Made by a program: the position numbers and the translations under genes. Of a stretch of DNA of 46,036 nt, positions 8,254-16,287 are shown in pieces. Under the pieces are notes generated by a model. It saw only the letters and a list, made by a program, of their open reading frames with translations, searched no databases and had not been told where the DNA came from. Each line of letters opens with the position of its first letter. Positions within the stretch are counted from its first letter, which is position 1. Source of the stretch: Larkinella soli (GTDB lineage Bacteria > Bacteroidota > Bacteroidia > Cytophagales > Spirosomataceae); contig NZ_QTJY01000031.1 of the NCBI RefSeq assembly GCF_003703975.1, positions 1-46,036 of the forward strand. Reading direction: 5' to 3'.

Positions 8254-8313
8254 CACCTCCCTGTGTTCTTTTGCTGAAATTTGCATTGTCAAATCAACCA
8301 GACGAACACAACC

Positions 8314-8535
8314 ATGAGCGAGGTAAAATTCAAAACCAACATCAAATGCAGCGCCTGCGTCGCCACCGTCACTCCGTTTCTGAACAAAGCCGTCGGCGAA
8401 GATCACTGGCAGGTCGATCTCCAGAGCCCGGAACGAATCCTGACGGTTCAGGCCGAAAATGATTCGGCGGACCGGGTGAAACAAGCCCTTCAGGAAGCCG
8501 GTTATAAGGGAGAACCGATCAACCAGCCTCTCTGA
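8314..8535 (+). CDS. HMA-domain copper chaperone-like protein
   Basis: A 73-residue protein beginning [19 protein letters not shown]. It is a single heavy-metal-associated (HMA) ferredoxin-like fold with the metal-binding CxxC as CSAC at residues 12-15. An in-frame TTG start at 8281 is possible, but the ATG at 8314 gives the normal HMA length. Such proteins carry Cu(I) to a CopA-type ATPase, and a copA gene lies one gene downstream. The aldolase gene begins 2 bases after the stop, so the two are co-transcribed and probably translationally coupled. Confidence 0.88.
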   Translation: MSEVKFKTNIKCSACVATVTPFLNKAVGEDHWQVDLQSPERILTVQAENDSADRVKQALQEAGYKGEPINQPL

Positions 8536-8537
8536 TC

Positions 8538-9614
8538 ATGACTGCCTCCGACATTGCCGCCCTGCTCGGGTCCGAAGCCGACAGCCTGCTGAACCACGTC
8601 AGCCGCACCGTTCCGAAAGAGGGCCTTCACCTGCCGGGGCCGGATTTCATCGACCGCGTTTTCGAACCTTCCAGCCGGACGCCCCAGGTGATCCGCAGTC
8701 TGGGCCAGCTTTACAACCACGGCCGGCTGTCCGGCACCGGGTATATGTCCATCCTGCCCATCGATCAGGGCGTCGAGCACAGCGCGGGCGCTTCGTTTGC
8801 GGGCAACCCGATGTACTTCGATCCGGAAAACATCGTCAGGCTGGCGATCGAGGGAGGGTGCAATGCCGTAGCCACGACGTTCGGGGCGCTGGCGATGGTG
8901 TCGCGCCGGTATGCGCACCGGATTCCGTTCATCGTCAAGATCAACCACAACGAACTGCTGACGTACCCCAACAAGTACGACCAGATCCTGTTCGGAACGG
9001 TCCGTGACGCCTGGAATCTGGGTGCCGTGGCCGTAGGTGCCACCATCTACTTCGGTTCGGAAGAATCGGGCCGGCAGATCGTCGAGGTGGCCAAAGCCTT
9101 CGAGGAGGCCCACGCGCTGGGCATGGCGACGATTCTCTGGTGTTACCTGCGCAACAACGCCTTCAATCAGGGAAAGGGGAAGGATTACCACCTCTCGGCC
9201 GACCTCACCGGGCAGGCCAACCACCTCGGCGCCACCTTGCAGGCCGACCTCGTCAAACAGAAGCTGCCCGAGCTGAACGGCGGCTACAAAGCCCTCAATA
9301 CGGGCGAAAGCAGTTACGGCAAACTCGACGAACGCATCTACACCGAGCTGACCACCGACCACCCCATAGACCTCTGCCGGTATCAGGTCCTCAACGGCTA
9401 CATGGGCCGGGCGGGCCTGATCAACTCCGGGGGCGGGTCGACGGGCGAGTCGGACCTGAAAGAGGCCATCCGGACGGCCGTCATCAACAAACGCGCCGGC
9501 GGCACGGGCCTCATCTCGGGCCGAAAGGCGTTCCAGCGGCCCTTCGACAAGGGGGTGGCCCTGCTGAACGCCATCCAGGACGTATTTCTCGACCAGGCCA
9601 TCACCATTGCCTGA
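8538..9614 (+). CDS. fbaB: Class I fructose-bisphosphate aldolase (FbaB/DhnA type)
   Basis: The 358-residue protein matches the archaeal/FbaB-type class I aldolases. Landmarks are [11 protein letters not shown] (about 72-82), the TIM-barrel segment [13 protein letters not shown] and the Schiff-base lysine K240 in ADLVKQK. It cleaves fructose 1,6-bisphosphate to dihydroxyacetone phosphate and glyceraldehyde 3-phosphate through a lysine imine, without a metal. It sits between the HMA protein (2-base gap) and copA (48-base gap). This suggests a metal-independent glycolytic enzyme made under copper stress, when metal-dependent class II aldolases are vulnerable. The enzyme call is firm; the role in copper stress is inference. 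Confidence 0.95.
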   Translation: MTASDIAALLGSEADSLLNHVSRTVPKEGLHLPGPDFIDRVFEPSSRTPQVIRSLGQLYNHGRLSGTGYMSILPIDQGVEHSAGASFAGNPMYFDPENIVRLAIEGGCNAVATTFGALAMVSRRYAHRIPFIVKINHNELLTYPNKYDQILFGTVRDAWNLGAVAVGATIYFGSEESGRQIVEVAKAFEEAHALGMATILWCYLRNNAFNQGKGKDYHLSADLTGQANHLGATLQADLVKQKLPELNGGYKALNTGESSYGKLDERIYTELTTDHPIDLCRYQVLNGYMGRAGLINSGGGSTGESDLKEAIRTAVINKRAGGTGLISGRKAFQRPFDKGVALLNAIQDVFLDQAITIA

Positions 9615-9635
9615 CACTCACATGGACAATTCCCG

Positions 9636-9655
9636 GAAACCGGTCCGCCGGTTTT
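9636..9655 (+). terminator. Intercistronic hairpin before copA
   Basis: AAACCGG (9637-9643), loop TCCG and CCGGTTT (9648-9654) form a 7-bp GC-rich stem followed by one more T and then C. It ends 7 bases before the copA ATG. It could be a weak terminator or attenuator, or an mRNA-processing or stabilising hairpin that sets the level of copA relative to the aldolase. Confidence 0.35.
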
Positions 9656-9662
9656 CAACACA

Positions 9663-11885
9663 ATGAAGAAAACTTACCCCGTACTTGAAATGACCTGTGC
9701 CGCCTGTGCGGTCAGCGTCGAATCGATGCTCAAAAATACGGCCGGTGTCACCGACGCCGGGGTGAATTATGCCAACCAGAGCGCCTGGGTGCAGTTTGAC
9801 CCGGCCGTCGTCGACCAGCAGGGACTGCAGAACGCCGTCCGCTCCATCGGCTACGACCTGGTCATCGACGCCGAAGACCCGCAGCAGGTGCAGCAGGAAG
9901 CCCGGCAGCGGCAGTACGAATCGCTGAAAAAACGCACCGTATGGGCTGCCGTGCTTTCACTGCCGGTGGTGGTCATCGGCATGTTTTTCATGGACAGCCC
10001 CGGTTTTCCGGGCCGATACGGCAACTGGCTGATGATGGCCCTGTCGGCGCCGGTGGTATTCGGCCTCGGGCGCTCCTTTTTCGCCAATGCCTGGAAACAG
10101 GCCCGGCACGGTAAGGCCAACATGGATACGCTGGTGGCGCTTTCGACCGGCATCGCCTTCCTGTTCAGCGCCTTCAACACCATCGACCCCGACTTCTGGC
10201 ACCGGCGCGGGGTGCATCCGCACGTCTATTTTGAAGCCGCTGCCGTCGTGGTGGCCTTCATTCTGCTCGGAAAACTGCTCGAAGAACGGGCCAAATCCAA
10301 CACCACCTCGGCCCTGAAAAAGCTCATGGGGCTGCAGCCGAAAACCGTCCGCATCGTCGAAGGCGGCACGGAGCGCGAAATTCCGGTGGCTTCGGTGCAG
10401 GTCGGGCAGCTGATCGTCGTGCGTCCGGGCGAGAAAATCCCGGTCGACGGCCGGGTGGATTCGGGAACGTCGTACGTCGATGAAAGCATGATTTCCGGTG
10501 AACCGGTGCCGGTCGGTAAGCAGACGGGTGATAACGTATATGCCGGTACGATCAATCAGAAAGGCAGCTTCCGGTTCCGGGCCGAAAAAGTCGGAGCCGA
10601 TACCGTGCTGGCTCAGATCATCCGCATGGTGCAGGAAGCGCAGGGCAGCAAGGCGCCGGTACAGCAACTGGTCGACCGCATCGCCGGTATTTTCGTGCCG
10701 GTCGTGATCGGTATTGCGGTGCTGACGTTTCTGGCCTGGATGGTTTTCGGCGGAGACGACGCCTTCACCCACGCCCTGCTGACCTCGGTGACGGTGCTGG
10801 TCATCGCCTGTCCGTGTGCGCTCGGCCTGGCCACCCCGACGGCCATCATGGTCGGGGTGGGCAAGGGCGCCGACTACAACATTCTGATCCGGGATGCCGA
10901 AAGCCTCGAACTGGGCTACAAGGTAAACGCCGTGCTGCTCGACAAGACCGGAACCATCACCGAAGGCCGCCCGGTCGTCACGGATTTTATCTGGCAGCGG
11001 CCGGCCGCCGATCAGGCCGGGTTGCCGGCGGTCCTGTACGCGCTGGAAACCCGCTCGGAGCACCCGCTCGCCCAGGCAGTGACCAATTATCTGGAAGAAC
11101 AAAAACCGGCGGAGGTCGTCCCCGACCGGTTCGAGAGCCTGACGGGCCGGGGCGTCGCCGGTCGGGTGGGGGAAATGAATTACCGGGTCGGCAACCGGCG
11201 GCTGCTCGACGAATCGGGCGTACGCATCGACGGCCCTGCCGCCGAAGCCGCCGGACGGCTGGAAGCCGAAGCCAAAACCGTGGTCTTTTTCGCTGACGAT
11301 TCGGGCGTGCTGGCCGTGATCGCCATCGCCGACCCGCTGAAAAAGTCGTCGGAGGCCGCCGTCCGGACGCTTCAGAACCGGGGCATCGAAGTCTATATGC
11401 TCACCGGCGACAACGCCCGCACCGCCGAGGCCGTGGCAAAGGCGGTCGGCATCCGGTCGTTCCGGGCCGAGGTGATGCCCTCCGACAAAGCTGATTTCGT
11501 GAAGGAGTTGCAGCGGCTGGGCAAAGTGGTGGCGATGGTCGGCGACGGCATCAACGACTCCCAGGCGCTGGCCCAGGCCGACCTCGGGATTGCCATGGGA
11601 AAAGGCTCCGACATCGCCATGGACGTGGCCCGGATGACCCTCATCACCTCCGACCTGAGCAGCATCCCGAAAGCCCTCCAACTGTCGCGGAAAACCGTGC
11701 AGGTGATTCGTCAGAACCTGTTCTGGGCCTTCATTTACAACCTGATCGGGATTCCGATTGCCGCCGGGCTGCTGTATCCCGTCAACGGATTCCTGCTGAA
11801 CCCGATGGTTGCCGGGGCGGCCATGGCCCTGAGTTCGGTGTCGGTCGTCACCAACAGCCTCCGGCTGAAAGCCGCAAAGCTCTGA
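9663..11885 (+). CDS. copA: Cu(I)-exporting P1B-type ATPase
   Basis: The 740-residue protein has one N-terminal HMA domain (CAAC at residues 12-16) and the full P1B-ATPase core. Landmarks: first helix group about 92-205; actuator loop with SGEP at 278-281; CPC at 383-385 in the transport helix; phosphorylated D427 in DKTGT; HP at 467-468; TGDN 581-584; GDGIND 627-632. Y692-N693 and M721 with S724-S725 in the last helices are the signature of Cu(I)-selective CopA pumps. It exports Cu(I) from the cytoplasm using ATP. Third gene of the HMA-aldolase-copA run; transcription ends at the hairpin at 11929-11964. Confidence 0.96.
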   Translation: MKKTYPVLEMTCAACAVSVESMLKNTAGVTDAGVNYANQSAWVQFDPAVVDQQGLQNAVRSIGYDLVIDAEDPQQVQQEARQRQYESLKKRTVWAAVLSLPVVVIGMFFMDSPGFPGRYGNWLMMALSAPVVFGLGRSFFANAWKQARHGKANMDTLVALSTGIAFLFSAFNTIDPDFWHRRGVHPHVYFEAAAVVVAFILLGKLLEERAKSNTTSALKKLMGLQPKTVRIVEGGTEREIPVASVQVGQLIVVRPGEKIPVDGRVDSGTSYVDESMISGEPVPVGKQTGDNVYAGTINQKGSFRFRAEKVGADTVLAQIIRMVQEAQGSKAPVQQLVDRIAGIFVPVVIGIAVLTFLAWMVFGGDDAFTHALLTSVTVLVIACPCALGLATPTAIMVGVGKGADYNILIRDAESLELGYKVNAVLLDKTGTITEGRPVVTDFIWQRPAADQAGLPAVLYALETRSEHPLAQAVTNYLEEQKPAEVVPDRFESLTGRGVAGRVGEMNYRVGNRRLLDESGVRIDGPAAEAAGRLEAEAKTVVFFADDSGVLAVIAIADPLKKSSEAAVRTLQNRGIEVYMLTGDNARTAEAVAKAVGIRSFRAEVMPSDKADFVKELQRLGKVVAMVGDGINDSQALAQADLGIAMGKGSDIAMDVARMTLITSDLSSIPKALQLSRKTVQVIRQNLFWAFIYNLIGIPIAAGLLYPVNGFLLNPMVAGAAMALSSVSVVTNSLRLKAAKL

Positions 11886-11928
11886 AAGCCGGGTCGTTCC
11901 GAAGAATGAAGAAAGGCCATCTGAAAAC

Positions 11929-11964
11929 AAAACAGCCCGGAGCTTGACGCTTCCGGGCTGTTTT
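11929..11964. terminator. Bidirectional intrinsic terminator between copA and the converging lipoprotein gene
   Basis: AAAACAGCCCGG (11929-11940) and CCGGGCTGTTTT (11953-11964) are perfect complements, flanked by A and T runs that serve both strands. The hairpin lies 43 bases after the copA stop and 31 bases past the end of the minus-strand gene at 11996-12421, so it can terminate both. Confidence 0.88.
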
Positions 11965-11995
11965 GCTTAAACGGTGTGGGAATTTGTACAACTAC

Positions 11996-12421
11996 TTATA
12001 ACTTCTCGACCGAAAACCGCACTTTGTAATCTTCCAGCGTGATCGGTTTTCCGGCTTCCGGTTCGGGCGACACTTCCACCAGGCTGATCTCATAGGTCTG
12101 GCCGCCCAGCTGGAACGACTTCTCCACCGGTTTGTCGGCCGAAGCCGGCAGTTCCACCTTCACGTCCTGGTTGTTCGATCCGTCGCTGATTCCGAAAGTT
12201 ACCGTAACAAAACCGGCCGTGATGCAGCGGGCATTGATCGGGCAGCGGCTGTCGTCTACGGCCGCGATCCGGACGTCGAGGGAGGTTCCGGTGACCCGGG
12301 CACTTTTGTGATAAGGGACTTCCACCACCGATGCCGGAGTGACATCAGGCTGGACCGTCGACTCGTTTTTGCAGGCAATAAAGGCGCCGATGAGGGCAAA
12401 CGGCAAAAGTACTTTTTTCAT
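11996..12421 (-). CDS. Hypothetical lipoprotein with a DSRCP...C motif
   Basis: The 141-residue protein starts MKKVLLPFALIGAFIACKNE, a clear lipoprotein signal peptide with lipid-anchored Cys at residue 17. The mature part is beta-rich and contains DSRCPINARCITAGFVTV, a two-cysteine motif (probably a disulfide) that recurs in small secreted Bacteroidota proteins of unknown role. It is predicted to sit in the outer or inner membrane, facing the periplasm or cell surface. The gene converges on copA across a shared terminator and diverges from the subtilisin-like gene. No enzyme function is recognisable. Confidence 0.82.
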   Translation of the reverse strand: MKKVLLPFALIGAFIACKNESTVQPDVTPASVVEVPYHKSARVTGTSLDVRIAAVDDSRCPINARCITAGFVTVTFGISDGSNNQDVKVELPASADKPVEKSFQLGGQTYEISLVEVSPEPEAGKPITLEDYKVRFSVEKL

Positions 12422-12526
12422 GGTTGATGGTGATTTTATACCCCTGAGATTCCTGAAAGCGAAAAAGGGTTGGAGCCTTTATGAAAAGTTTGTTAAATCC
12501 TTGACGAACGGTCGGCCCGCCCGCTA

Positions 12527-12558
12527 AAAACCGTACTTTCCCTACCGGAAAACCGTAC
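12527..12558. repeat. 10-bp direct repeat, 22-bp period, upstream of the S8 protease gene
   Basis: AAAACCGTAC occurs at 12527-12536 and 12549-12558. The two copies are two helical turns apart in the 226-base gap between the divergent lipoprotein and S8 protease genes. Two-copy direct repeats with this period are the usual binding geometry of LytTR-type regulators, but this is only an analogy. Confidence 0.45.
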
Positions 12559-12623
12559 ATCTCCCCTTGCGGCAGGAGGAAACTTCAGGCACATTTGGGA
12601 GAGCATTGAGCGTCTGATTATCA

Positions 12624-12631
12624 TATCTTTA
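12624..12631 (+). promoter_or_regulatory. Candidate -7 box for the S8 protease gene
   Basis: TATCTTTA differs from TAnnTTTG in the last base and lies 16 bases before the ATG at 12648. A TTG at 12606-12608 could be the -33 part, but the spacing is short (15). Confidence 0.33.
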
Positions 12632-12647
12632 ACCCTGTTCGGAAACC

Positions 12648-14114
12648 ATGCCGGGAGAACCTTCCCCCATCGACGATGCCCGGGCCATCGTTCGCAACCG
12701 CTTTGGCGAAGCGCTCGCTGCCAAGGCCAGTGATGCGTTTTGTCTGGATCTGGTCCGGCCGGCCGCGCCGTTCGCCATGGCCGAATCGTTTGGGGCGCCG
12801 GCCGTGGCGACCGGATCCTCCTATGCCGTGATCGAGTTTGCCGTCGAGACCGCCCCGGCCGACCCGCTGCGGACCGTGCAGGATGCCGAGGGCCGCAAAA
12901 CCCGCCAGCGGACCCTGCTGGAAAAAGCGCTGACCGATACACTGGCCGAGGCCCTTGCCACCGAAACGCCCCCGGACCGGATAAGCCTGCAGGTGCAGCA
13001 GGCGCTGCGGCAGCTTCGCATCGGCGCCGTCCGGGAGTATTTTCTGAAATCCGTCAATACCCTGACGGCCCAGGTTGAGCGGAACATCGGGCAGCTGTTC
13101 GCCCTGCGCCGGGAGTCGCTGGCCAGTCAGAACGCCCTGACCCGCGTCTGCTGGCTGAACCAGTCGGTGCAGTCGCTGGCCGACCCGCTGGCCTTCGCCG
13201 AGGTAGCGTCCGACCCGCGCATCCGGCAGATCGACCTGCCGCGACGTCTGGAGCCGGAAATCAGTGCGACAGGCTCCCTGGTCGGTGCCCCGAAATTCCG
13301 CAAGAAATTCTCGCTCCGGGGGAAGGACATCATCGTCGGTGTGATCGACTCGGAGGTGGCCCTGAACCACCCGGGGCTGAAGGACCGGGTCGTTCAGCGA
13401 CGCAATTTCACCCGCGAACCCTGGGGCAATCCGGGCGCACACGGCACGGCGGTCGCCGGTATCATTGCTTCCGACGACTCCGGTTTTCCGGGAATGGCGC
13501 CGGAGGCCACCATCTACAACTATAAGGTGCTGGCCAACAGCTTCATCATCAACGCGACCGACTTCGAAGGAGCGGCCGCCATTCAGCAGGCACTCGAAGA
13601 CGGGGTGCACATCGCCAACTGTTCGTGGGGGGCCGGACCCGTCCGGAACACGCTCAGCCGGGAAGCGGTGGCCTGCAATACCGCCTGGGACCTGGGCATG
13701 CTCATCGTCAAAAGTGCCGGCAACCTGGGGCCCGGTCTGCAGACCTTAACCACCCCGGCCGATGCCGAGGGCATCATCGTGGTCGGGGCGACGGACAAAA
13801 CCGGTAAGAAACTGGCTTCCTACAGCAGCCGGGGGCCGCTGCCGCTGGGTGGTCACCGGCCGCATCTGCTCGCCCCCGGGGGCACCCTCGATGTGCCGAT
13901 CCTGAGCAGTCTGGTCAACGGAGGCTACGGGAACTGCGGTTTCGGGACCAGTTTGGCGGCCCCTCATGTATCGGGCATTCTGGCCCTGCTGCTGGAGAAG
14001 AACCCCGGCATGGAGCCGGATACGCTCCGGGACCTCCTGCTGAATACCAGCGTCCGGATAACGGACCTGACCGACGAGGAGCAGGGGTCGGGCCGTCTGT
14101 TCGTAAAGGGCTGA
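12648..14114 (+). CDS. Subtilisin-like S8 serine protease without signal peptide
   Basis: A 488-residue protein. Residues 1-205 form a mixed N-terminal region; 223-485 are the S8 catalytic domain. The triad is D234 (VIDSEVALNHPG), H265 (HGTAVAG) and S435 (GFGTSLAAPHVSG), with oxyanion N359 in SAGNLGPG. No signal peptide, lipobox or T9SS sorting domain is visible, so the enzyme is predicted to stay inside the cell. The part just before the catalytic domain (about 168-205, with VCWLNQSVQSL and IRQIDLPRRL) looks like the second half of a subtilisin propeptide. The same pattern recurs in the small gene at 14125-14466. The two genes converge with 10 bases between the stops. Protease class is firm; substrate and role are unknown. 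Confidence 0.93.
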   Translation: MPGEPSPIDDARAIVRNRFGEALAAKASDAFCLDLVRPAAPFAMAESFGAPAVATGSSYAVIEFAVETAPADPLRTVQDAEGRKTRQRTLLEKALTDTLAEALATETPPDRISLQVQQALRQLRIGAVREYFLKSVNTLTAQVERNIGQLFALRRESLASQNALTRVCWLNQSVQSLADPLAFAEVASDPRIRQIDLPRRLEPEISATGSLVGAPKFRKKFSLRGKDIIVGVIDSEVALNHPGLKDRVVQRRNFTREPWGNPGAHGTAVAGIIASDDSGFPGMAPEATIYNYKVLANSFIINATDFEGAAAIQQALEDGVHIANCSWGAGPVRNTLSREAVACNTAWDLGMLIVKSAGNLGPGLQTLTTPADAEGIIVVGATDKTGKKLASYSSRGPLPLGGHRPHLLAPGGTLDVPILSSLVNGGYGNCGFGTSLAAPHVSGILALLLEKNPGMEPDTLRDLLLNTSVRITDLTDEEQGSGRLFVKG

Positions 14115-14124
14115 GAAAGAAGCC

Positions 14125-14466
14125 TCAGTCGGTGGTGAGCGGATGGGACGCGTCGAGGAGCATGATTTCGTCGCGCTCGGTGAGCTGGTCGAGGCAACGG
14201 GCCGGAATGCGGGCCCGCAGGGTCTGATTCAGCCAGACGCTGTCCAGCACCTGACCGCCCTGTTCCCGAATCAGTTGCTCGATCGGCTCTTTTTTCTCCC
14301 GGAAGGCCTGCTGCAGAAAAGCCATCTTCTCCTGGCGGGACCCCGCCGGAAGGCCGGACGACGAAACGGGAGCGGGAGCCAGTTCGACAACGACGTCGAC
14401 TTCCGCTTCGTCGGGAGCCTGCCGCAGTTGTTCGGCCAGGGCGAATGAGATCTTATCAGGTTTCAT
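14125..14466 (-). CDS. Small subtilisin-propeptide/I9-inhibitor-like protein
   Basis: A 113-residue protein without signal peptide: MKPDKISFALAEQLRQAPDE, a beta-strand DVVVELAPAP, a Gln/Glu/Lys-rich helix (about 46-66), then VLDSVWLNQTLRARIP and a last part ending IMLLDASHPLTTD. The strand-helix-strand-helix-strand plan and the 'V.s.wlNq...a.ip...ldqL...d.I..lD' pattern resemble subtilisin propeptides and I9 inhibitors. WLNQ(T/S)(L/V) is shared with the N-terminal region of the S8 protease next door. It therefore probably binds and inhibits, or helps fold, that protease. It is convergent with the protease gene and divergent from the PLD gene (86 bases). The assignment rests on pattern reading, not a profile search. 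Confidence 0.7.
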   Translation of the reverse strand: MKPDKISFALAEQLRQAPDEAEVDVVVELAPAPVSSSGLPAGSRQEKMAFLQQAFREKKEPIEQLIREQGGQVLDSVWLNQTLRARIPARCLDQLTERDEIMLLDASHPLTTD

Positions 14467-14552
14467 GACGTGCCGGGAGCGACCGGGTCCGGTCCGCTAT
14501 CAGTCCAATAACAATAAAGGAAACAAAATCCGCAACGAAAACCAGCATTATT

Positions 14553-16277
14553 ATGCCTCCCTCTAACCAACACCCCAGCTTTTTACCCCCTTCCGCCGAC
14601 GAATTCGGGCTGGTTCTGGCGGCCCTTCAGGTACATGGCGAAGAGTTGGCCCGTTATCCCGGCGTCATTGCCGTCCGGCCCGGCTATCGTTTCCGAAGCG
14701 GAATGATTCTCCGGGAGCCGGTCATTTCGGTCAGCGTTCTGGAAAAGCAGGACGTCGGGCAGCTGGACAGCCGGGACGTGCTGCCCCGGCGGCTGGGGAA
14801 GGTGGTGGTCGATGTGATTCCGGCCAGCCCCATTCAGCAGCTGAAAGTGTCCCGACAAGCTGCCGAAGCCGGTATTCTGCCCCAGACGGCCGATGCTGAA
14901 CGGGTGGTCGGGCTGGCGGAGCAGACCGGTATCGTCGAACTTCTGACACCTCTGGAAAGAGCGGAGGCTGAAGACATTCCCTTCGGCGCGGAAGCCGCCC
15001 GCGCGCCCTATCCGCTGCCCGACCGGAAGCCCGAGTCCGTCGACGAGATGATGACGCTGGTCTGCCACGCCAGCCCGGATGCGGGATGGCGGCTGTTAAA
15101 GGATTTTCTGGAGAAAACGCGTGAGAACCTCATGGCCACTATGTACGAATTCACCGCCCGGCACATTCTGGATGCGCTCCTGGCGACGATGCAGGCCCCC
15201 AAAACCATGAAACTGGTCATGGATTTTGAAAAGGAGCCGACCGGCCTCGACAATCCGAAGGTACTTCAGGAACTCTCGGCGGCTTTGGGCGACCGGCTCA
15301 CTTTTGCCTGGGCACCGGTTTCGGCCGATATCGTGACGACCGTCGGCTTTTTTCCGTCGGCCTACCACATCAAAGTCGCCGTGCGCGATGAGGAGGCCGT
15401 CTGGCTGTCGAGCGGCAACTGGAAAGCGTCCAGCCAGCCGGCTACCGACCCCTTCGACCCGCCGGCCGGCTTCGACAAACGGGCCTTTCAGAACCGGCAG
15501 AACCGCGACTGGCACGTCATCGCGGAGTCGCCGGGGCTGGCCCGCCAGTTCAGCTTTTTCATCGGCCATGACCTGAAGGTGGCTGCCGATGTGCAGATTC
15601 AGCCGCCCGCCGGGCCGCTCATCAGCAGCCTGGAGCGGCTGCCCGACCTGCTGCTGCCGGAGCCGTCGCCGGTCGGAGCGGAGGCCGAGGTAGCGTTTTT
15701 CCGGGAACTGGTCGTTCGGAAAAAAATCAGGATTCAGCCGCTGCTGACTCCCGACAACTTCATCGACCACGTGCTGCCGCTGATCAAAAAGGCCAGAAGA
15801 CGGGTCTGGTTTCAGAATCAGTCCCTGAAGCCGAACCGGTTTCTGCCGCGCTACATCGAGCTGTTCGAAGCCCTGCGTGACCATTCCAACAACCCGCGGC
15901 TCGATACCCGGATTATCCTGCGGGGCGACTTCGACCCGTTCGAGGTGCAGCAGGCCCTGTTGCAGAGCGGCTACAACCTAAACACCATCCGGATGCAGAA
16001 CGGCTGTCATAACAAGGGAATCATCATCGACGACAAGGCCGTGGTGGTCGGCAGCCACAACTGGACCGGGCAGGGAACCACCGAAAACCGGGATGCCAGC
16101 CTGATCATTTTCGACCGGCAGGTGATCAACTACTATAAGAAGCTGTTTCTCTATGACTGGGACAACCGGGCTACCCCGCAGATCCGGCCCGAGTCGGTCC
16201 AGCCCCGGCTGATTCCCCAAAATGCGGTATTGCCCGAAGGCATGATGCGGGTCAGCTGGTCGGAATGGTTCGACTGA
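14553..16277 (+). CDS. Phospholipase D-family protein with two HKD motifs
   Basis: A 574-residue protein. The N-terminal domain (about 17-100, with ALQVHGEELARYPGVIAVRP and LGKVVVDVIPASP) resembles domains found at the start of Bacteroidota trypsin-like proteases. Two PLD half-sites follow: H272-x-K274...D279 then SSGNW, and H486-x-K488...D493 then VVVGSHNW. Both HxK(x4)D sets are intact, so a phosphodiesterase active site can form; substrates in this superfamily include phospholipids and nucleic acids. No signal peptide or membrane helix is visible, so it is predicted to be cytosolic. Together with the S8 protease and the propeptide-like protein it forms a compact three-gene group. Family is firm; nuclease versus lipase activity cannot be read from the sequence. 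Confidence 0.9.
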   Translation: MPPSNQHPSFLPPSADEFGLVLAALQVHGEELARYPGVIAVRPGYRFRSGMILREPVISVSVLEKQDVGQLDSRDVLPRRLGKVVVDVIPASPIQQLKVSRQAAEAGILPQTADAERVVGLAEQTGIVELLTPLERAEAEDIPFGAEAARAPYPLPDRKPESVDEMMTLVCHASPDAGWRLLKDFLEKTRENLMATMYEFTARHILDALLATMQAPKTMKLVMDFEKEPTGLDNPKVLQELSAALGDRLTFAWAPVSADIVTTVGFFPSAYHIKVAVRDEEAVWLSSGNWKASSQPATDPFDPPAGFDKRAFQNRQNRDWHVIAESPGLARQFSFFIGHDLKVAADVQIQPPAGPLISSLERLPDLLLPEPSPVGAEAEVAFFRELVVRKKIRIQPLLTPDNFIDHVLPLIKKARRRVWFQNQSLKPNRFLPRYIELFEALRDHSNNPRLDTRIILRGDFDPFEVQQALLQSGYNLNTIRMQNGCHNKGIIIDDKAVVVGSHNWTGQGTTENRDASLIIFDRQVINYYKKLFLYDWDNRATPQIRPESVQPRLIPQNAVLPEGMMRVSWSEWFD

Positions 16278-16287
16278 GGGCCGGGGC

